A stretch of DNA of 64,000 bases, taken from positions 868,001 through 932,000 of the forward strand of contig LSRY02000011.1 of the NCBI GenBank assembly GCA_001643675.2. The letters are read 5' to 3'. This stretch comes from Monocercomonoides exilis. Taxonomy: Eukaryota > Preaxostyla > Oxymonadida > Polymastigidae. A program made the position numbers and the translations under genes. The notes under the pieces were generated by a model, which saw only the letters and a list, made by a program, of their open reading frames with translations, had not been told where the DNA came from and made no database searches. Position 1 is the first letter of the stretch; each line of letters opens with the position of its first letter. This document shows, one piece after another, positions 22,860 through 35,200 of the stretch.

Positions 22860-24029
22860 AATTTTCGTGGATGCGTTCGAGATTCAATTATCACTTTCCA
22901 TTTTTTCTGCGCTCTTTGCAGTAATTTCACGATTGACTGCAAACGTTCAAGCTAACGTGCGAACAATGAATTTTGAGGGCAAAATATCTGATGATTCCAT
23001 TCATCAAGAATTTATGACCCAGAAATGAACCAGAAAATGAAATAAATATTTCACAGTTCAAATGAATTTAAAACCAGTGAAAACAGAATAAAATATTAGT
23101 CATTAAATGCTTATTCATACCTTGTGTAAATCCAATCCATTCTTGCTATTTTCAATGACAAATCATGGTTTTGTCTTTTGGATAAACCATTAAAAAAAGA
23201 AATTCAATCGTTTTTTGAAAGATAATTTCATGTGACAACAAATCATCGAGAAAAATTCAAGGCGATATATATTTATCAAAGTTGGTGCTTGGTTTATTAT
23301 TTTTGATATATTTTCATCCTAGAAATTTTATGAACCTGCAAAAAAAAATGTTAATACCCTTTTCAATTCATCAATTCAATTTTCTCCTCCTTTATCCTTC
23401 TTTTGCCAAATATTCATCTGATTGAAAATTGACAAAAACCTTCTGCTATCAAAACTCATAAGCTTTGATCTATAAATCCTGATAGTTCAAAGGATCTTTT
23501 TCTCTTGCCTAAGCCTTGCCATAAATCGAAGCTCAATTAAGAATTGAAAGCCTGTTCCGTGACTGTATTTCCCCGTTCCATGCATTTGTAACATGATCTT
23601 CAAAAAATGCTTCTTGACCATCCGTCCATCTGCCATTCCTTTCTTTTTGTTCAATCCTTCCTTCTTCTCCTCTTCCCCTGCCAGAATGGATGAAGCAAAA
23701 AAAAAAAACAAGCATATCATTTCCATTTAACTGCTCCCCAAAAAGGCGAATAAAAACCCATGCATTTCATGAAACAAATGAAGTCTGTTGCCATTCCCAT
23801 CCCCAACCTCATTCTTACACTCATATTCAGATTCAGGGAGGATCTCCTCTGTTCTTCTCATTCCGCTGTTTCTGCTCAATTCTCTTCCTCTCAAACACCG
23901 AGCAGCAAGGCGTGCGCCTCAAGTGAAAAGATAGCATAAACAAAAAAATAACATCCCTTCTTTCCAAGCATCGCAAAAAGACAGAAGATAAAAGATTCCA
24001 AAATTTAAAAAAAAAAAATAATTAATTAT
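22860..24029. other. gene-poor region with coding-like fragments near 23.5-23.9 kb
   Basis: 22860-23480 is plain A/T-rich DNA. Between about 23560 and 23930 base composition becomes C/T-rich on the plus strand. Two open segments look protein-like (one with IFKKCFLTIRPSAIPFF, one with His/Cys-rich sequence ending at 23923). They may be 5' exons of the gene whose last two exons are at 24030-24319, but no consistent splice chain could be built. Confidence 0.3.
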
Positions 24030-24319
24030 TGACAAAATATCAAGAAGGACAAACATTGGATTTCCTGCCTTGCCTCAGACATCAGCATTTGGGAAACAGC
24101 TGATTCCAACTCTGGCCGTGCTGCTGTAAGAAGGCGAAAAAATATTAATAGAAGAAAAAGAAGAACAATTCGATAACAAAGCATTCTGCAGGTCCTGATG
24201 AAGTTGAAGCAGATCAAAACAAAATGACAACGCCCTTGTTCCTTCTTGTTCAATATGCCCCAAATACAGATGATGAGAAAACAACATTGTCCTTTGTTCC
24301 TCCATGCAATTTTATTTAA
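24030..24319 (+). CDS. 3' exons of an unrecognised spliced gene
   Basis: Two plus-strand frames join cleanly in phase 0 across a 56-nt intron (24126..24181, donor GTAAGA, acceptor AAAG). The upstream one contains 'KHWISCLASDISIWETADSN'. The downstream one contains 'SAGPDEVEADQNKMTTPLF', a 'NTDDEKTTLSF' segment, and a TAA at 24319. Upstream there is an in-frame TGA just before 24030 and no ATG, so at least one earlier exon must exist. The amino acid composition is balanced, unlike the A/T-driven frames around it. No domain is recognised. Confidence 0.4.
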
Positions 24320-24532
24320 TAATTCAGTCAGACAAACTACTGAGCCAGAACCCAAAGACATCCTTCATATTCTGTGTTGAGGAAAAATGAGTTGTCTTCT
24401 TTGATGGTCGAGAAAAACTTCACAAAGCATCGTTCTTTTCTTCTTATTGCAGAAAAGAAGTTGATGATATTTTATGTTGAAATATCGAGTCCATTCTGAT
24501 TGCTTTGCAATATTTCCATTCCTTTTATGTGA

Positions 24533-24818
24533 TTAATATCCTTCCCTCGATATTGCCAGCCACTTTCCTTGTATAAAAAGCTTCTCCTTTGCCTTATGCT
24601 CCAGAATTCTATATAATTTTGTGCAGATTTTGTTCTTCACAGAATACCATCCAAAAATCTTCATTCAATAAAACATCGGTTGAATTTGTTTTCACCTCTT
24701 GAACCAAATAAAAATCATGAAATTCATGTATCTTCCGTAACTTCATTTGCTTCCTAGTGGGTATATAATAATCAGCTCCATCCTCATCGTGTTGCTCCAC
24801 AAAGCGGAGATTGGCCAT
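24533..24818 (-). CDS. small two-exon gene, 82 residues, unrecognised
   Basis: An ATG at 24818 opens an exon to 24696 with the start MANLRFVEQHDEDGADYYIP. A 37-nt GT-AG intron (24659..24695, donor GTGAAA, acceptor GAAG) joins in phase 0 to an exon ending in TAA at 24533 and containing 'WYSVKNKICTKLYRILEHK'. Without splicing the frame stops at 24609, while the downstream frame stays open, which favours the splice. The intron would be the shortest in this window. The mixed charged/hydrophobic composition is protein-like. The gene is convergent with the plus-strand exons at 24030-24319. Confidence 0.4.
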
Positions 24819-25930
24819 TTCAACAATAACTCAAATTCCTGCACTTTGGAAAGGATACAGACGGAAATATCTTCACAATCAATTGAACAATATAAAATAC
24901 ACACATGTTGATATTTTCATTCAAAATTAAAATTGTTGTATTTCATTGGCCATTTAATTGCAAAAATTATCAAACATAATTCTATCGTTGGGAATGTCTT
25001 TTCGGAAATTCATACCATCATTGAAAATAATATTTCTAGTTCTGCATAAAATATTTATTCACAGTCCTCTCATTTTGCCAACTGATATTCAATTACAAAA
25101 TAATTATTCGATCAAAACATCCCTTACGAAAAAAAATTGATCTAGATTTTTTTAACTTCATTATTTTTTGTCGAAAATGTCAACAAAGGAAAAAACAGTA
25201 TAAATTCATATATTTATAGGGCTGTTTTGAGTTTTTATTTTTCATCTGTTTCTTCTTTCAAACACACATATGAATTTAACACGAATATCAAAATAACATT
25301 GCATTCATGTGCAATTTTTCAAAAAATATAAATGTTGGAGACGAACAACACAAAAAGGCATACTGCAACTAAAAGCACATCAGTTATTTTTCACAATTTT
25401 ATCACTCCAAGAAAAAATTGAAGTTATTTTAGATTATTATAATCCCTTTGTTATGAAAGCATGAAAAAAATTACATAAGAACTTTAAATTGAGAAAGAAA
25501 ATTTATTAAACAAAAAATATTGATCCAATGATCACTTTGATCTAAAATTTTCAAATTAATAATTCTCTCGAAATAAGACTTTTCAGAATAAAAAAAGAGT
25601 ATTTTTGCAAAGGCACCAAAGGAATGAATGCACATATTACAAAAAAGAGACAAAATTTTAGGATAAAAAATTATGTGTGTTTTTAACTCTCTAAGTTTAG
25701 GCTATTTTTCGACTTTTGAAAAACTTCAATTACTATTAATCCATTTGTTTCATACATATAAACTATCATCAATTAAAATAAAAACTTAAAGAACAGAATA
25801 ATAAAAATTAATGAATATTATTAAGTTTCATTGATGTCCTTCAAATTTCATTATGCCCACAAAAAAGTTCACAGGCATGTATTCGTTGTTGCATTTGAAT
25901 TTTTATTTATTTCTATTATTTCTATTTTTT
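24819..25930. other. AT-rich intergenic region
   Basis: About 1.1 kb with no frame above background, no recognised repeat and no RNA gene. It probably contains the 5' flank of the degenerate gene that follows. Confidence 0.4.
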
Positions 25931-27230
25931 GTTTAAGAATTGTTTTGCGAACTGGAGCATAGCGCGAAAATTGAACAAAAACAAAAAATCATTGAAATGA
26001 ATGAAATGTTTGATGAAATAGATAAAGAAGAACTTAAATCCATTTACACATGTGAATTGTTCAACAAAATGGACAAAATGATTGAAGAAAAGAAATTATC
26101 GATGGAAAATGCACTTGCGCTATTGAAGCGCATTGGTTATTTGAAGATTCTGAGAAATACATGTATTCCACACCTTAAAGAATCTACGTTGAACAAAAGA
26201 TTTGAGAAGGTGATAATTGAAGAAGAAAAGAAAAATGAAGAAAAGAGTGAAATACTTCTGATTGATCTTTGCGAATGTAATCTTTTTCTTGGATTCTTTT
26301 TTCAACATGAATTGCTTTTAACATGTATGCCCTATCTTCTAAAAGTTACGTTGAACAAAGATGAAAACGAAAAGACTCAAAAAGAAGAGGAATTGGCTTT
26401 ATTGGCTTTGAGCAATATTAAAATTGTTTCAGTATGAAATTGCATCATTTCGAATATCATTTGTTTTTTTTCATCTCCATAAAGAATATTCCATCAGAAT
26501 TGTTTTTGAATGAGATTGAAGAAATTATCGAATATCATCAGGAACATAGAAATCTTACGCGTCTTGTTTATCGATCGACTTGGAAATTTTTAATTCGAAG
26601 ATTTTGCAAAGAAAGAAACATAGAAGAAGTGATTATAAATAAGCTGCACTTTTGGAGAAAAGCAGCAAGAGAAATGGAAGAACTTTCAATATATATTGAT
26701 TGGAAAAGAAAAAAAGAGAGAAGAAAAAAAGAGAGATGCTTGCTTGTTTTCAAAAGATGGTTCTATGTTATCCATTACGGCTTATGCTGGTTCAAATTGA
26801 GAAATGAAGAACTTGCTTGTATTGTCAGCAGAATTGTGAGTGTGCTTCTAGCATCAAGGGATAATTACAGAAGAATTAGCATTCTATGCATTCGTGGGTA
26901 AAAATACGCTTCAGAAAACAGAGCTGTGGGAGTTGATGTTTTGCTGAAAAGTGGAGCTATCATTGCTATTTTGGAGGAAATGAAGCTGTCCACTTGGAGA
27001 GATGAAATAATGTGGAATTGTTTGTAATTCTTAAAGAGAGTTTTAACGAAATTGAAACAAAAGAAGATAAATGAAATGAAAGAGGAAGAAAAAAAGAGTT
27101 AATGAGGAAAGTGGTAGAAAAGATGGAAGAAGAAGGATTTGAAGATATCATCACAAGTTTTCATAAAATATTCAACTTTCTAATCAAAAAATATTATCGT
27201 GATCTATCGTTGAATATTGGTGTTTTTTCT
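25931..27230 (+). pseudogene. degenerate copy of a multicopy helical-repeat protein family typical of Monocercomonoides
   Basis: Consecutive frames read 'MNEMFDEIDKEELKSIYTCE' then 'MIEEKKLSMENALALLKRIGY', 'LLIDLCECNLFLGFFFQHEL', 'EIIEYHQEHRNLTRLVYRS', 'VDVLLKSGAIIAILEE' and 'MEEEGFEDIITSFHK'. Together they form the ordered landmarks of one protein. The frame changes around 26432 and again after about 26900, with stops near 27025 and 27100, so the copy is broken at least three times unless short introns remove the breaks. I recognise the motif order from a large uncharacterised gene family in Monocercomonoides; that identification is from memory. The family looks alpha-helical, perhaps ARM/HEAT-like. 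This feature is the best pointer to the host lineage. Confidence 0.65.
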
Positions 27231-28430
27231 ATATTCCTGTGAAGCGATTGTTCAATCTATTTCCATTTATTTCATTTTCATTTCAGAAACGAAGAAGATG
27301 ATGATGATGAAATATGTTATCAAATCTGCATACGAAAAAACGAAAAAGAAAAGAAGAGAAGAGAAAGCTTTCGTTCTGAATCAACATTTTTTGTCGAACA
27401 CAAAGAATATTCAACAAAAATCACATATTCTTTATTCGTTTTATTCAATTATCTTATTTTCATCATCCGCTTCGACTTTACTCACATTCTCCCTCCTTCA
27501 TTCACACATTCGCACGCATCTGTCTTCATTTTAACAATTGTAATCTTCTTTTTCATCTTTTTTTCAACTTCTATAACCTCTGAGATATCAGCATTCAATT
27601 CAGATTAATTGGAATTCGGCTTCTTTTAAACAATGAATGGAATGGAAGAGAATGGAAATACAACAAAAATTAGTTGAACAACAAAAAAAGATTTCTGATT
27701 AAAGGAGAAAGAGAAAGAAGATAAAGAAAATTTAGTTTCAATTGAAATGGAATGAAAAGAACAGTCAAAATTAATAGGAAGAATGAAATTGACAGAGAAG
27801 AACCTGAAGAGAATCACAGAAAATCATCAAAGTGGACAAAACCTGAGAAAGTGACAAAACCAGGGAATATCAAACGAAAAACTTTAAAAAGAAAAGGCGA
27901 TAATTTGAAAATCACATTGAAAGAAGTTAACACATTTCAACATTCTAACAGCTATTCAATGATAATTGAATAACAACAAAATACAAATCATAATAATCTT
28001 TTTTATGAATGGATCAATGCATTTAAAACCGGATATAATCACATCAAATATAATCAACATCGGTTATAAATTCATTTTTCGATATACCGATATTTTTGGC
28101 CGATATTTCATTCATTTTCCATCACATGTAATCACGTGGATAAATATATATAACCACATTTTGTTTTACAATGGGTTCATTTTTCAATTAAAAATCGGTT
28201 TTTTTATCGATAATCTCAAATTTTTGATTTTTCAAAATATAGTAATTATAAGTCAAAAAGATGCAAATATATAACAAAATATGTTATTTTTGTTGAAAAA
28301 AGTGTATGAGTGAAGAATAATGCAAAATGCAAAAATTAACTATTAATTAATTAATTACTTAAAATAAATTTATTTTTATTTTTATTCCTGTGTAAGGTGA
28401 CATCGCTTATAATCACAATCAGATATAGTT
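27231..28430. other. AT-rich intergenic region
   Basis: No supported gene. Short lysine-rich frames (for example 27752-27973) have mirror frames and look compositional. Around 28010-28160 there are several short 'CGATAT'/'ATATCG'-type motifs, too irregular to call a repeat. Confidence 0.4.
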
Positions 28431-29060
28431 ACAAAAAGAAGTGCAAAAACTTTGTGATAATATTCGAATAAGACTGTATCATCTTGGAAGCAGAAAGAGT
28501 ATCATCAAAATTATAACATTACCAATTTATTCTGCAACAAAGAAGTGAAAGAAAATGAAAACTCTGCCAAACCACTTTTTTTCTACAAAAAAAAAGTGAT
28601 CAATGAAATCATTGAAATAGTTTGTTTTCTTTTATTATTGTCATTTTTTTGACTTTATTGGTGTTGCTCTTTCAGGCTGAACACGTTATGCAGAGAAAAA
28701 AAAAGAAAATGATTACAGCGAATTGACGTATATTTATGAAACATGTGAAAGAATATTCATAAAAAGAAGCAATGCTTCACAAATGGTCAAACCAAAATCT
28801 ATTGATATGAAAAGGTCGCTTGCATCCTCAACGACAAACATTTCCAAGTTATTTTCATTTCAAAAGGATATAATGAGAACAAAAAAAAAGTGGGTGATAA
28901 TTTTTGAGACCATTTGTTCTCTGTCAAACATTTCGGTTTACGAGTTTTCTTTGAATATTGATATTTGAACACTGCAAAGTTATTTTTCCTTTCGAAGATG
29001 ATTATTTCAAGAAATACATTCTCAAATATCTCAATTTGAAACAATAATTATATCTTTTTC

Positions 29061-29095
<35 letters not shown>

Positions 29096-29249
29096 AATAT
29101 TTCATCCACAAAGAAATAAAACCTTTGAAGAATCAAAACACCGAAAAATATTATGATTACAAAAATAATTACCCATTAACACAGAACTTATAAAAAATAT
29201 ATATGAAGCAGACTAGAGTTAATGCATATCTGATGACAATTACGTTATC
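28431..29249 (+). other. possible decayed N-terminal part of the DDE transposase relic
   Basis: A plus-strand stretch near 28446-28549 reads 'KLCDNIRIRLYHLGSRKSI' and stays open for about 34 codons. An 81-codon frame follows at 28723-28968. They precede the transposase catalytic relic in the same orientation, but I cannot match either to a helix-turn-helix domain, so the link is only positional. The region also holds a pure T-run. Confidence 0.2.
29063..29094. repeat. poly-T tract, 32 nt
   Basis: An uninterrupted run of T just upstream of the transposase relic. Its length may be unreliable in sequencing. Confidence 0.9.
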
Positions 29250-29850
29250 AAACGATCAGATCAAGAAGACACAATGTTACACTCCCAACAACATCCGCCC
29301 AATCCGACATTGGTTTTCGGAGTTATTGCTGAGGGATTATCAATAAATTTCGTGATGATATCACCCTCAAAAAATGTTCCAATAGATTTGCAGAATAAAA
29401 ATATCAACGAATTGAAATGGAAGCCAACGGAAGCGGGTGGACAACTAAATAGGATTTTGAAGAAATCATAATGAAAAAGACTATTCCTTCAATCAACAAA
29501 AAATGATTTGAACTTAATGGATCAGAATAATTGGTTCTAATTATTATGGATGTGCATTTATCGAGAATTTTCAGGCCTGTTATTACAAGATGTCGTGAAC
29601 ATTCTATTGAAATTGTTATTCTTCCTTCGCGCACCACACATTTGACACAACAACTTGATCGATGTGTGCTTGCGCAATTTTTATAATGGATCGTATTCAT
29701 CTTTTTATCAGCCAACAGAAAGCGGATTAACGTTATATAGAAAAACTCTTGTTCCAGCCTTGGCAGATGCTGTAAGTGCTGCTCTTGACCCAAAAAACAA
29801 TCAAAAAATCGTACAGTATGTATGTTGTTGATCACTTTGATAATTCTGTT
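29250..29850 (+). pseudogene. decayed DDE-superfamily (Tc1/mariner-pogo type) transposase
   Basis: Fragments appear in order on the plus strand. The first is 'TLVFGVIAEGLSINFV' followed by an 'LKWKPTEAGGQLNR' end, resembling the segment around the first catalytic Asp region. Next comes 'LIIMDVHLSR', where functional proteins usually have D-N/G-H before the second Asp region. Then 'CREHSIEIVILPSRTTHLTQ' followed by 'QLDRCVLAQF' matches the classic 'LPP.TTH..QPLD' block. The last is a tail reading 'YQPTESGLTLYRKTLVPALA'. The pieces are separated by stops at 29470 and near 29510 and 29685, with at least one frameshift, so no intact enzyme remains. No terminal inverted repeats were found. Confidence 0.6.
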
Positions 29851-30881
29851 GCTTTGAAGAGATTTCTCATTTTATCTTCAAACACATCAGTCGTATTGTT
29901 GAAAATAAATAACTGACTGAATATATGGCTGTTCATTTTTGAATTCATACTGCTGGAAGAGTTTTCATCCATATGTTTGACGAAATGGAACTTTCGAAAA
30001 AATGAACAACATCGGAAAATGCACTAATTGAATGATAATCATATTTTAAAGAAATAAATTTGTTTTTTCAAAAATCACACTGAGAAAAAAATGTGGAGAA
30101 AAATTCGAAAAAAGTTAACTTCAAAAAGGATTAGCCATATATTTTTTTCCGTTTGAAAAATACATTTCCAAATCCAAATCAAAAAAGTGAAAAATCGATT
30201 TTGAAAGAAATATTATTCAACAGGGGATATTTCCAGATTAAGTTCAGTTCCAAGGTTTTGTCTGTGTTTTTCTTTTGTTTAATGAATTTTGTTCCATTCT
30301 TCATTCATTTATCTTTTTTTTCATTTATTATTTTTTCATTCTTTTATAATTAATAATGTTAGATTTGTTGTTTTATTAATGAAGAAAAATATTTGAACAA
30401 GACATGGTTTATTTCATTAAAAAAATAAAAATTATCCACATATGATCAATTGATATCTTAATCTTTGAATGATTAGTATTTCCAATTTCTTTAAATAACA
30501 ATCTCTCAAAAAATGTATGTGCTTCGGATTTATTTTTCAAAATGTTAATGAAACTTAAAAAAATGGATAATGAATTTGTAAGAAGTGATTAGAAAAATTG
30601 ATGAAATAAACTGAACATTTAAATGGAGTTGTACAAGGATTCAGTGACGCCAACAAAGCATCACAATATGACGTGAAAGGTTTCAAACATTGCACAATAA
30701 GCAAACAGAAAACAGAATGTGAAATGAGATAGAATTATCAGTATTTGCCTTTGTAATAAAAGCTTAAATACATTTTTTTTGATCACTTTCAAGAGTTCAC
30801 TTCATGAAAGCAATTCAGCTGGTGTTTAAATATTGTAACGTATTATTTGTGATTATCATTCAGAAAGATTCATATAATTTT
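29851..30881. other. AT-rich intergenic region
   Basis: About 1 kb with no gene supported. The frame at 30153-30353 is Phe-rich background. The last part contains the 3' flank of the coiled-coil gene. Confidence 0.4.
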
Positions 30882-32104
30882 TTAAAGATGAGATCTTGAG
30901 ACCGATCTTTCAATTCCAGGACCACCAATAAGTATATTTTTGGGTCCACCAATAACCTTTTTCGGTGGCTGCATCGGTGAGGCAGTGGCTCTCTTTGGTG
31001 TTCTTTTTCCAATTTGCCCCCCATACCCTGCTCTCCTTGTAACGCTCAATCCTGGCGATCCCATTACACCTGCTCCATCGTCTGCAGCTTCCCGATACTC
31101 CTCAGCGAAACTGCCCAGTCCAGAAGATGGGCGGCCCGAGCGTCTTCTTTCTTTCTCATCTCTCTCAATGGCTTCTTCAATCTCTTTCCTTTTTTGCGTT
31201 AATTCCTTTTCTTTCCTGGTAAGTTGCATCTTCTCTGATGACTGTCTCGAATCTCGTGTGAATTGTTTCAAGTCCTCTTCCAAATCATCGCAAATTGATT
31301 GCTTATCTTCAAGAAGTTGTTTTACACTTTCAGATGACTCTTCCATCTTTTGCTGCAAAGATGTTACCAGATCAAAAAACACATCAGGAATCATTTCGCT
31401 TTCTGTTGTCACCAACCTTGCTTCCGCAGGAACACTTGGTATTTGAGGACATACAGACCGCGAATCGCTGTCATATGCTGCTTTCAAAAGAGCAAGCATG
31501 GTTAAAAGTTGAGTTTTACGAAACTGCAAAGTCTTTGTTTGCCTTTCGTTCTTGATTGTCTCTTCTCTGAAATGCTCAATTTTTGCTTTTGATTCCGCAT
31601 GAGATTCCAAAAATTCACGAATGGACTCTTCTTCAGCTCCATTGTCTTGTTTGAATTGCTTGATTTCATCATCTTTCATTTCCTGTACACATTTAAAAAT
31701 TGTATTAAATCTCCTATCAATATGAAAATAAAATAAAAGTTTCAAACAGATGATTGAGTAGTTGTTGCGAGAATAGTTTCTCTCCTTTCTAATTCTAATG
31801 TTAATTCGTGTATTTGATTTTCTAACTTTTTCCTCTCAAAAAAGACAGCTGAAAAAAATAAAATTCAGTTTTGATTAAATAAATTGAAAATTAAAAATGC
31901 TATCATAATTTACAAGCCTTCCTTAACCTCTTCAATGGCTTGAGTATTTTGAAGTGTAATTCGTTCTGCTTTAATCTCTGATTTCAAGTGAAGAACCTCC
32001 TCTTGAATTTCTTCAAACTGTCGCTGCCTGTCTTCAATTTTCTTCTCGTATTCTCTCATCACCTGAAAAATGCTCCTCTTTTTTTGAGGCTCTGCTGATG
32101 TCAT
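30882..32104 (-). CDS. three-exon coiled-coil protein, unrecognised
   Basis: Proposed exons are 32104-31914, 31832-31748 and 31682-30882, giving 358 residues. Intron 2 is firm (65 nt, GTTTGA to ACAG, phase 0). Intron 1 is less certain. The strong CAG acceptor at 31849 would expose 'VFFERKKLENQIHELTLELE' but needs a different donor phase, whereas an AG at 31833 keeps frame with donor GTAAAT. The first ~260 residues are almost continuous coiled coil rich in Glu, Lys and Gln, beginning MTSAEPQKKRSIFQVMREYE. The last ~90 are Gly/Pro/Ser-rich and basic ('GGPKNILIGGPGIE') and probably disordered. The architecture fits a cytoskeletal, intraflagellar or kinetochore-type protein, but no family can be named. 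It is divergent from the Ulp1-type gene, with 109 bp between starts. Confidence 0.65.
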
Positions 32105-32213
32105 TTCCTTTATTGTGCTTTTGAATTCAACAAAGAAAAATATTGATTTTTTAACGATATATTATGGTTATTGTCTCCATAATTAGAAAATCATATGACT
32201 TGATAATTAATAA
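32105..32213. promoter_or_regulatory. 109-bp divergent intergenic region (coiled-coil gene / Ulp1-like gene)
   Basis: Both promoters must lie within or next to these 109 bp. The sequence is A/T-rich with no recognisable element. Confidence 0.5.
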
Positions 32214-35200
32214 ATGTCATTTATCTCCTCTTCAAGTTTGCAAAGCGGAAAAAATGAACAACTTCAGAATTCAAAATTAAAGCTTTCGTTTATTGCATCA
32301 GATGAACTCGTTGAGGAGATGAATTTCGATTGTATTGTTTGCATTTTTAAATTTCTTATTTCGATACAAGTTTCTTTGACACACAGTCTCATCCAGTTGA
32401 AAAATTTTTAAATAAAACTTGCTTATATGAAATCAAAAAAGATATTATCGTTTTGACGCAAGCTGCTCAGAAAATTGTTAATTCTATTTTTTCGCGAATA
32501 CGCGCAAAGGAAAAGATCTTGTCTTCTAGAAATGAACAATCTCTTTTGCATGCGCAAAGAGATGAACATGACATTACAATATGGGAATTTTTGCTCGAGC
32601 ATATTTCTCAACAAAGGCAACAATTTCAATTTACAGATGAATCAACAAATTTCAATCCGAAAATCATTATAGATATGCTATTACAAACAAAAACCAACTC
32701 ACATGCTTCACGTTCAAGAATTAAACGGGCACTTCAACATAATTGTCGAGACAAAAGCGAAAGTTGTTCTTCAAGCGATGATGAAAAATGTCATTCAAAC
32801 GACAAAGAAAATTCAACTTATCGAACAAAAATGCAAGAACTTAAAAACAAGTCAACTTTATATCAAGCAGCTTTACCATTTTCAGCTATTGATAAATGTG
32901 ATTATCACTCTTCTTCAATTATTCCTTCTTCTCTTCGACCACAATATCATTTTTTCGGTCAACCTTTTCATCTTGCACCTTTGACTTTAAGATCTTCCAG
33001 TCCAACTGTTCCAGATTTTTTCACCTTTCAACCTCCTCAAAGCAGCAAATGCACAGAAACATTAACAGATAATGAAACATCACAAAAAGACCTTTACAAC
33101 TCTTCTGATTATGAACCACCTTCATTCAAAGTTCCGACCTCAGACACCTCTCCAACAAGTAATTTGCAACCTCAAAAAGGAGAGAAAACTACTTTTAATG
33201 CTCCGATAGATGAAAGGAGCATTTCTTTACGAAAGATGAATGAACAATTCAAACCATTGACTCAAACACCTGTGGTTGTTATTACTGATTCTTTTACAGT
33301 TCCAAGCTTAACAGCGGAGAAATCAATAGAAACAATTCAGCAGATTGCCAATGATGATTCATCTTCTCCACCACCAGAGATCACTAATCCTTATCTGCCT
33401 TCTTCTTTTCCAATTCATGTGTCTTCACCTTCACTTAATGCAACACCAGTTCCTTTTTCAATGGCTATACTGTCTCTATTTGAAACAATCACACAGTTGC
33501 TTATTGTTACAGGAGGATTAGATACAATGGTAGATGAGGTTGTTTCATTTTCACTTTATTTGTTGTGTCAGAGGGATCAATGGAAATCAATGAGGAGTCA
33601 TGATGGAACAGCCACAAAAGATGATAATAAGAAAGAAGAATTTGGAAATGAAAAAGAAAACGAAATTGACGACGATACTGACTTCAGCATAAAACACATT
33701 GATGATAACAACACAGATAGTAAACCAGATTCAACAAATGATTCAGAGGACATCCACATAAAAATATTGTGTATTCGGCATTTTGTGTTGAGGTATTGCT
33801 ATTTTCGTGGAATGGAGCTGATTCAAAAAGCAGCGAGAACATTACTGAAAGTGCATTCGTTCATGTTGAATAAGGAAAAGGAGAAGCAACTGCAAGCGGA
33901 GAAAATAAAGGGAAAAGAAGTGATTATAATTGGGGAAGATAGCGATTGTGCGAAAGAAGATGAACCTTCATATTATAGAAACAACAAAGAAGAGAAGAAT
34001 ATTGAAGATAAAAAAGATATTAAAATTCTTCATAAAGATGAAATTTTGAGTGAAAATACTTCATCTTCTTCATCGAGTGACAGCTTAGAGTCACAGGAAT
34101 CATTTGTCAGCTCTTCAATTATTTCAAAAGTTCATAAAGAGAAATACACAAACCACTCATCTCCGAAAGTTAGGATCTTTCAAAGAACAACTGCTTTTGA
34201 GCGCAGAATACGATTTTTGGAGAATTCTGCCTTTTTGCATTATTTGCCGAATGTTTTGATAGAAGCACCATTTCCAGGGATCCATTTCCATTCCATTCGA
34301 TTGACTGAGCTAAAGAAGAAACAAGAGGAAAAACAAATACCTCGAGTTCCAGCACAACTGCCTCGTCCTATTTCCCCTCCACCTGAAGCTAATGTCTTTT
34401 TGGAACAGAAAAACTCGCCTTTAATTCCTTTAACTCCTTTGACTCCGTTAAATCTGATCTTTATTTCACTAAACAGGGCAAATAAGCGTACCAACCATCT
34501 TTCAAATTCCGAATTAAATGCAATGCCGCCATCAGCTGTAATTACACCTCCTTTGCCTCATTCACCTTCTTTAACAAGTTTCCAGTCTCCGTCTCATCAG
34601 CCCAAAGAGCATAACTCTCCAGACGGTGCTGAGGTTAGTGAAGCAGAGCTGAAATATCCCGAGCTATTTTCGACTCCAACAGATGTTGTGATGAGCGAGC
34701 GGTTTAACATTCCGATGACGAAACAGAAGATTCAGTGTTTGGTAGAAGGAAAATGGCTGAACGACGAAGTTATCAATTATGTGCTGGAGCTTATGAAGCG
34801 AAGAATGATCAGAGCCATTGAGAAATGGGGAGGACGTCTCGAAAAGGCGCGAATGAGGTTGGTTTTGGAAAAGAAAGTAATCAGCGAAGCAATAAAAATC
34901 GAAAAAGATGAGAAAGATATGAAGTCAGCTTCAGATTCTAATAAACATTATTTCAAATTCTCGGCTTATTCTACAAACAAAACAGAATTAAAAATTAATC
35001 CAGAAAAGATTCTGTTTAGTGAAACAATTGCTTGCACACATCACAGTCAGTGGAACGGAGAATTGGTTAGAAAGACGACTACAAGTTTATTTAGAGATTC
35101 ATATCTTCATAAACAAGCAGAAAAAATGGATAAAGAAGAAGTTAAACAAACTTTTGAAAATAAGCACAAAACGCTATCGCACTTTGAAAACCTAATCGAA

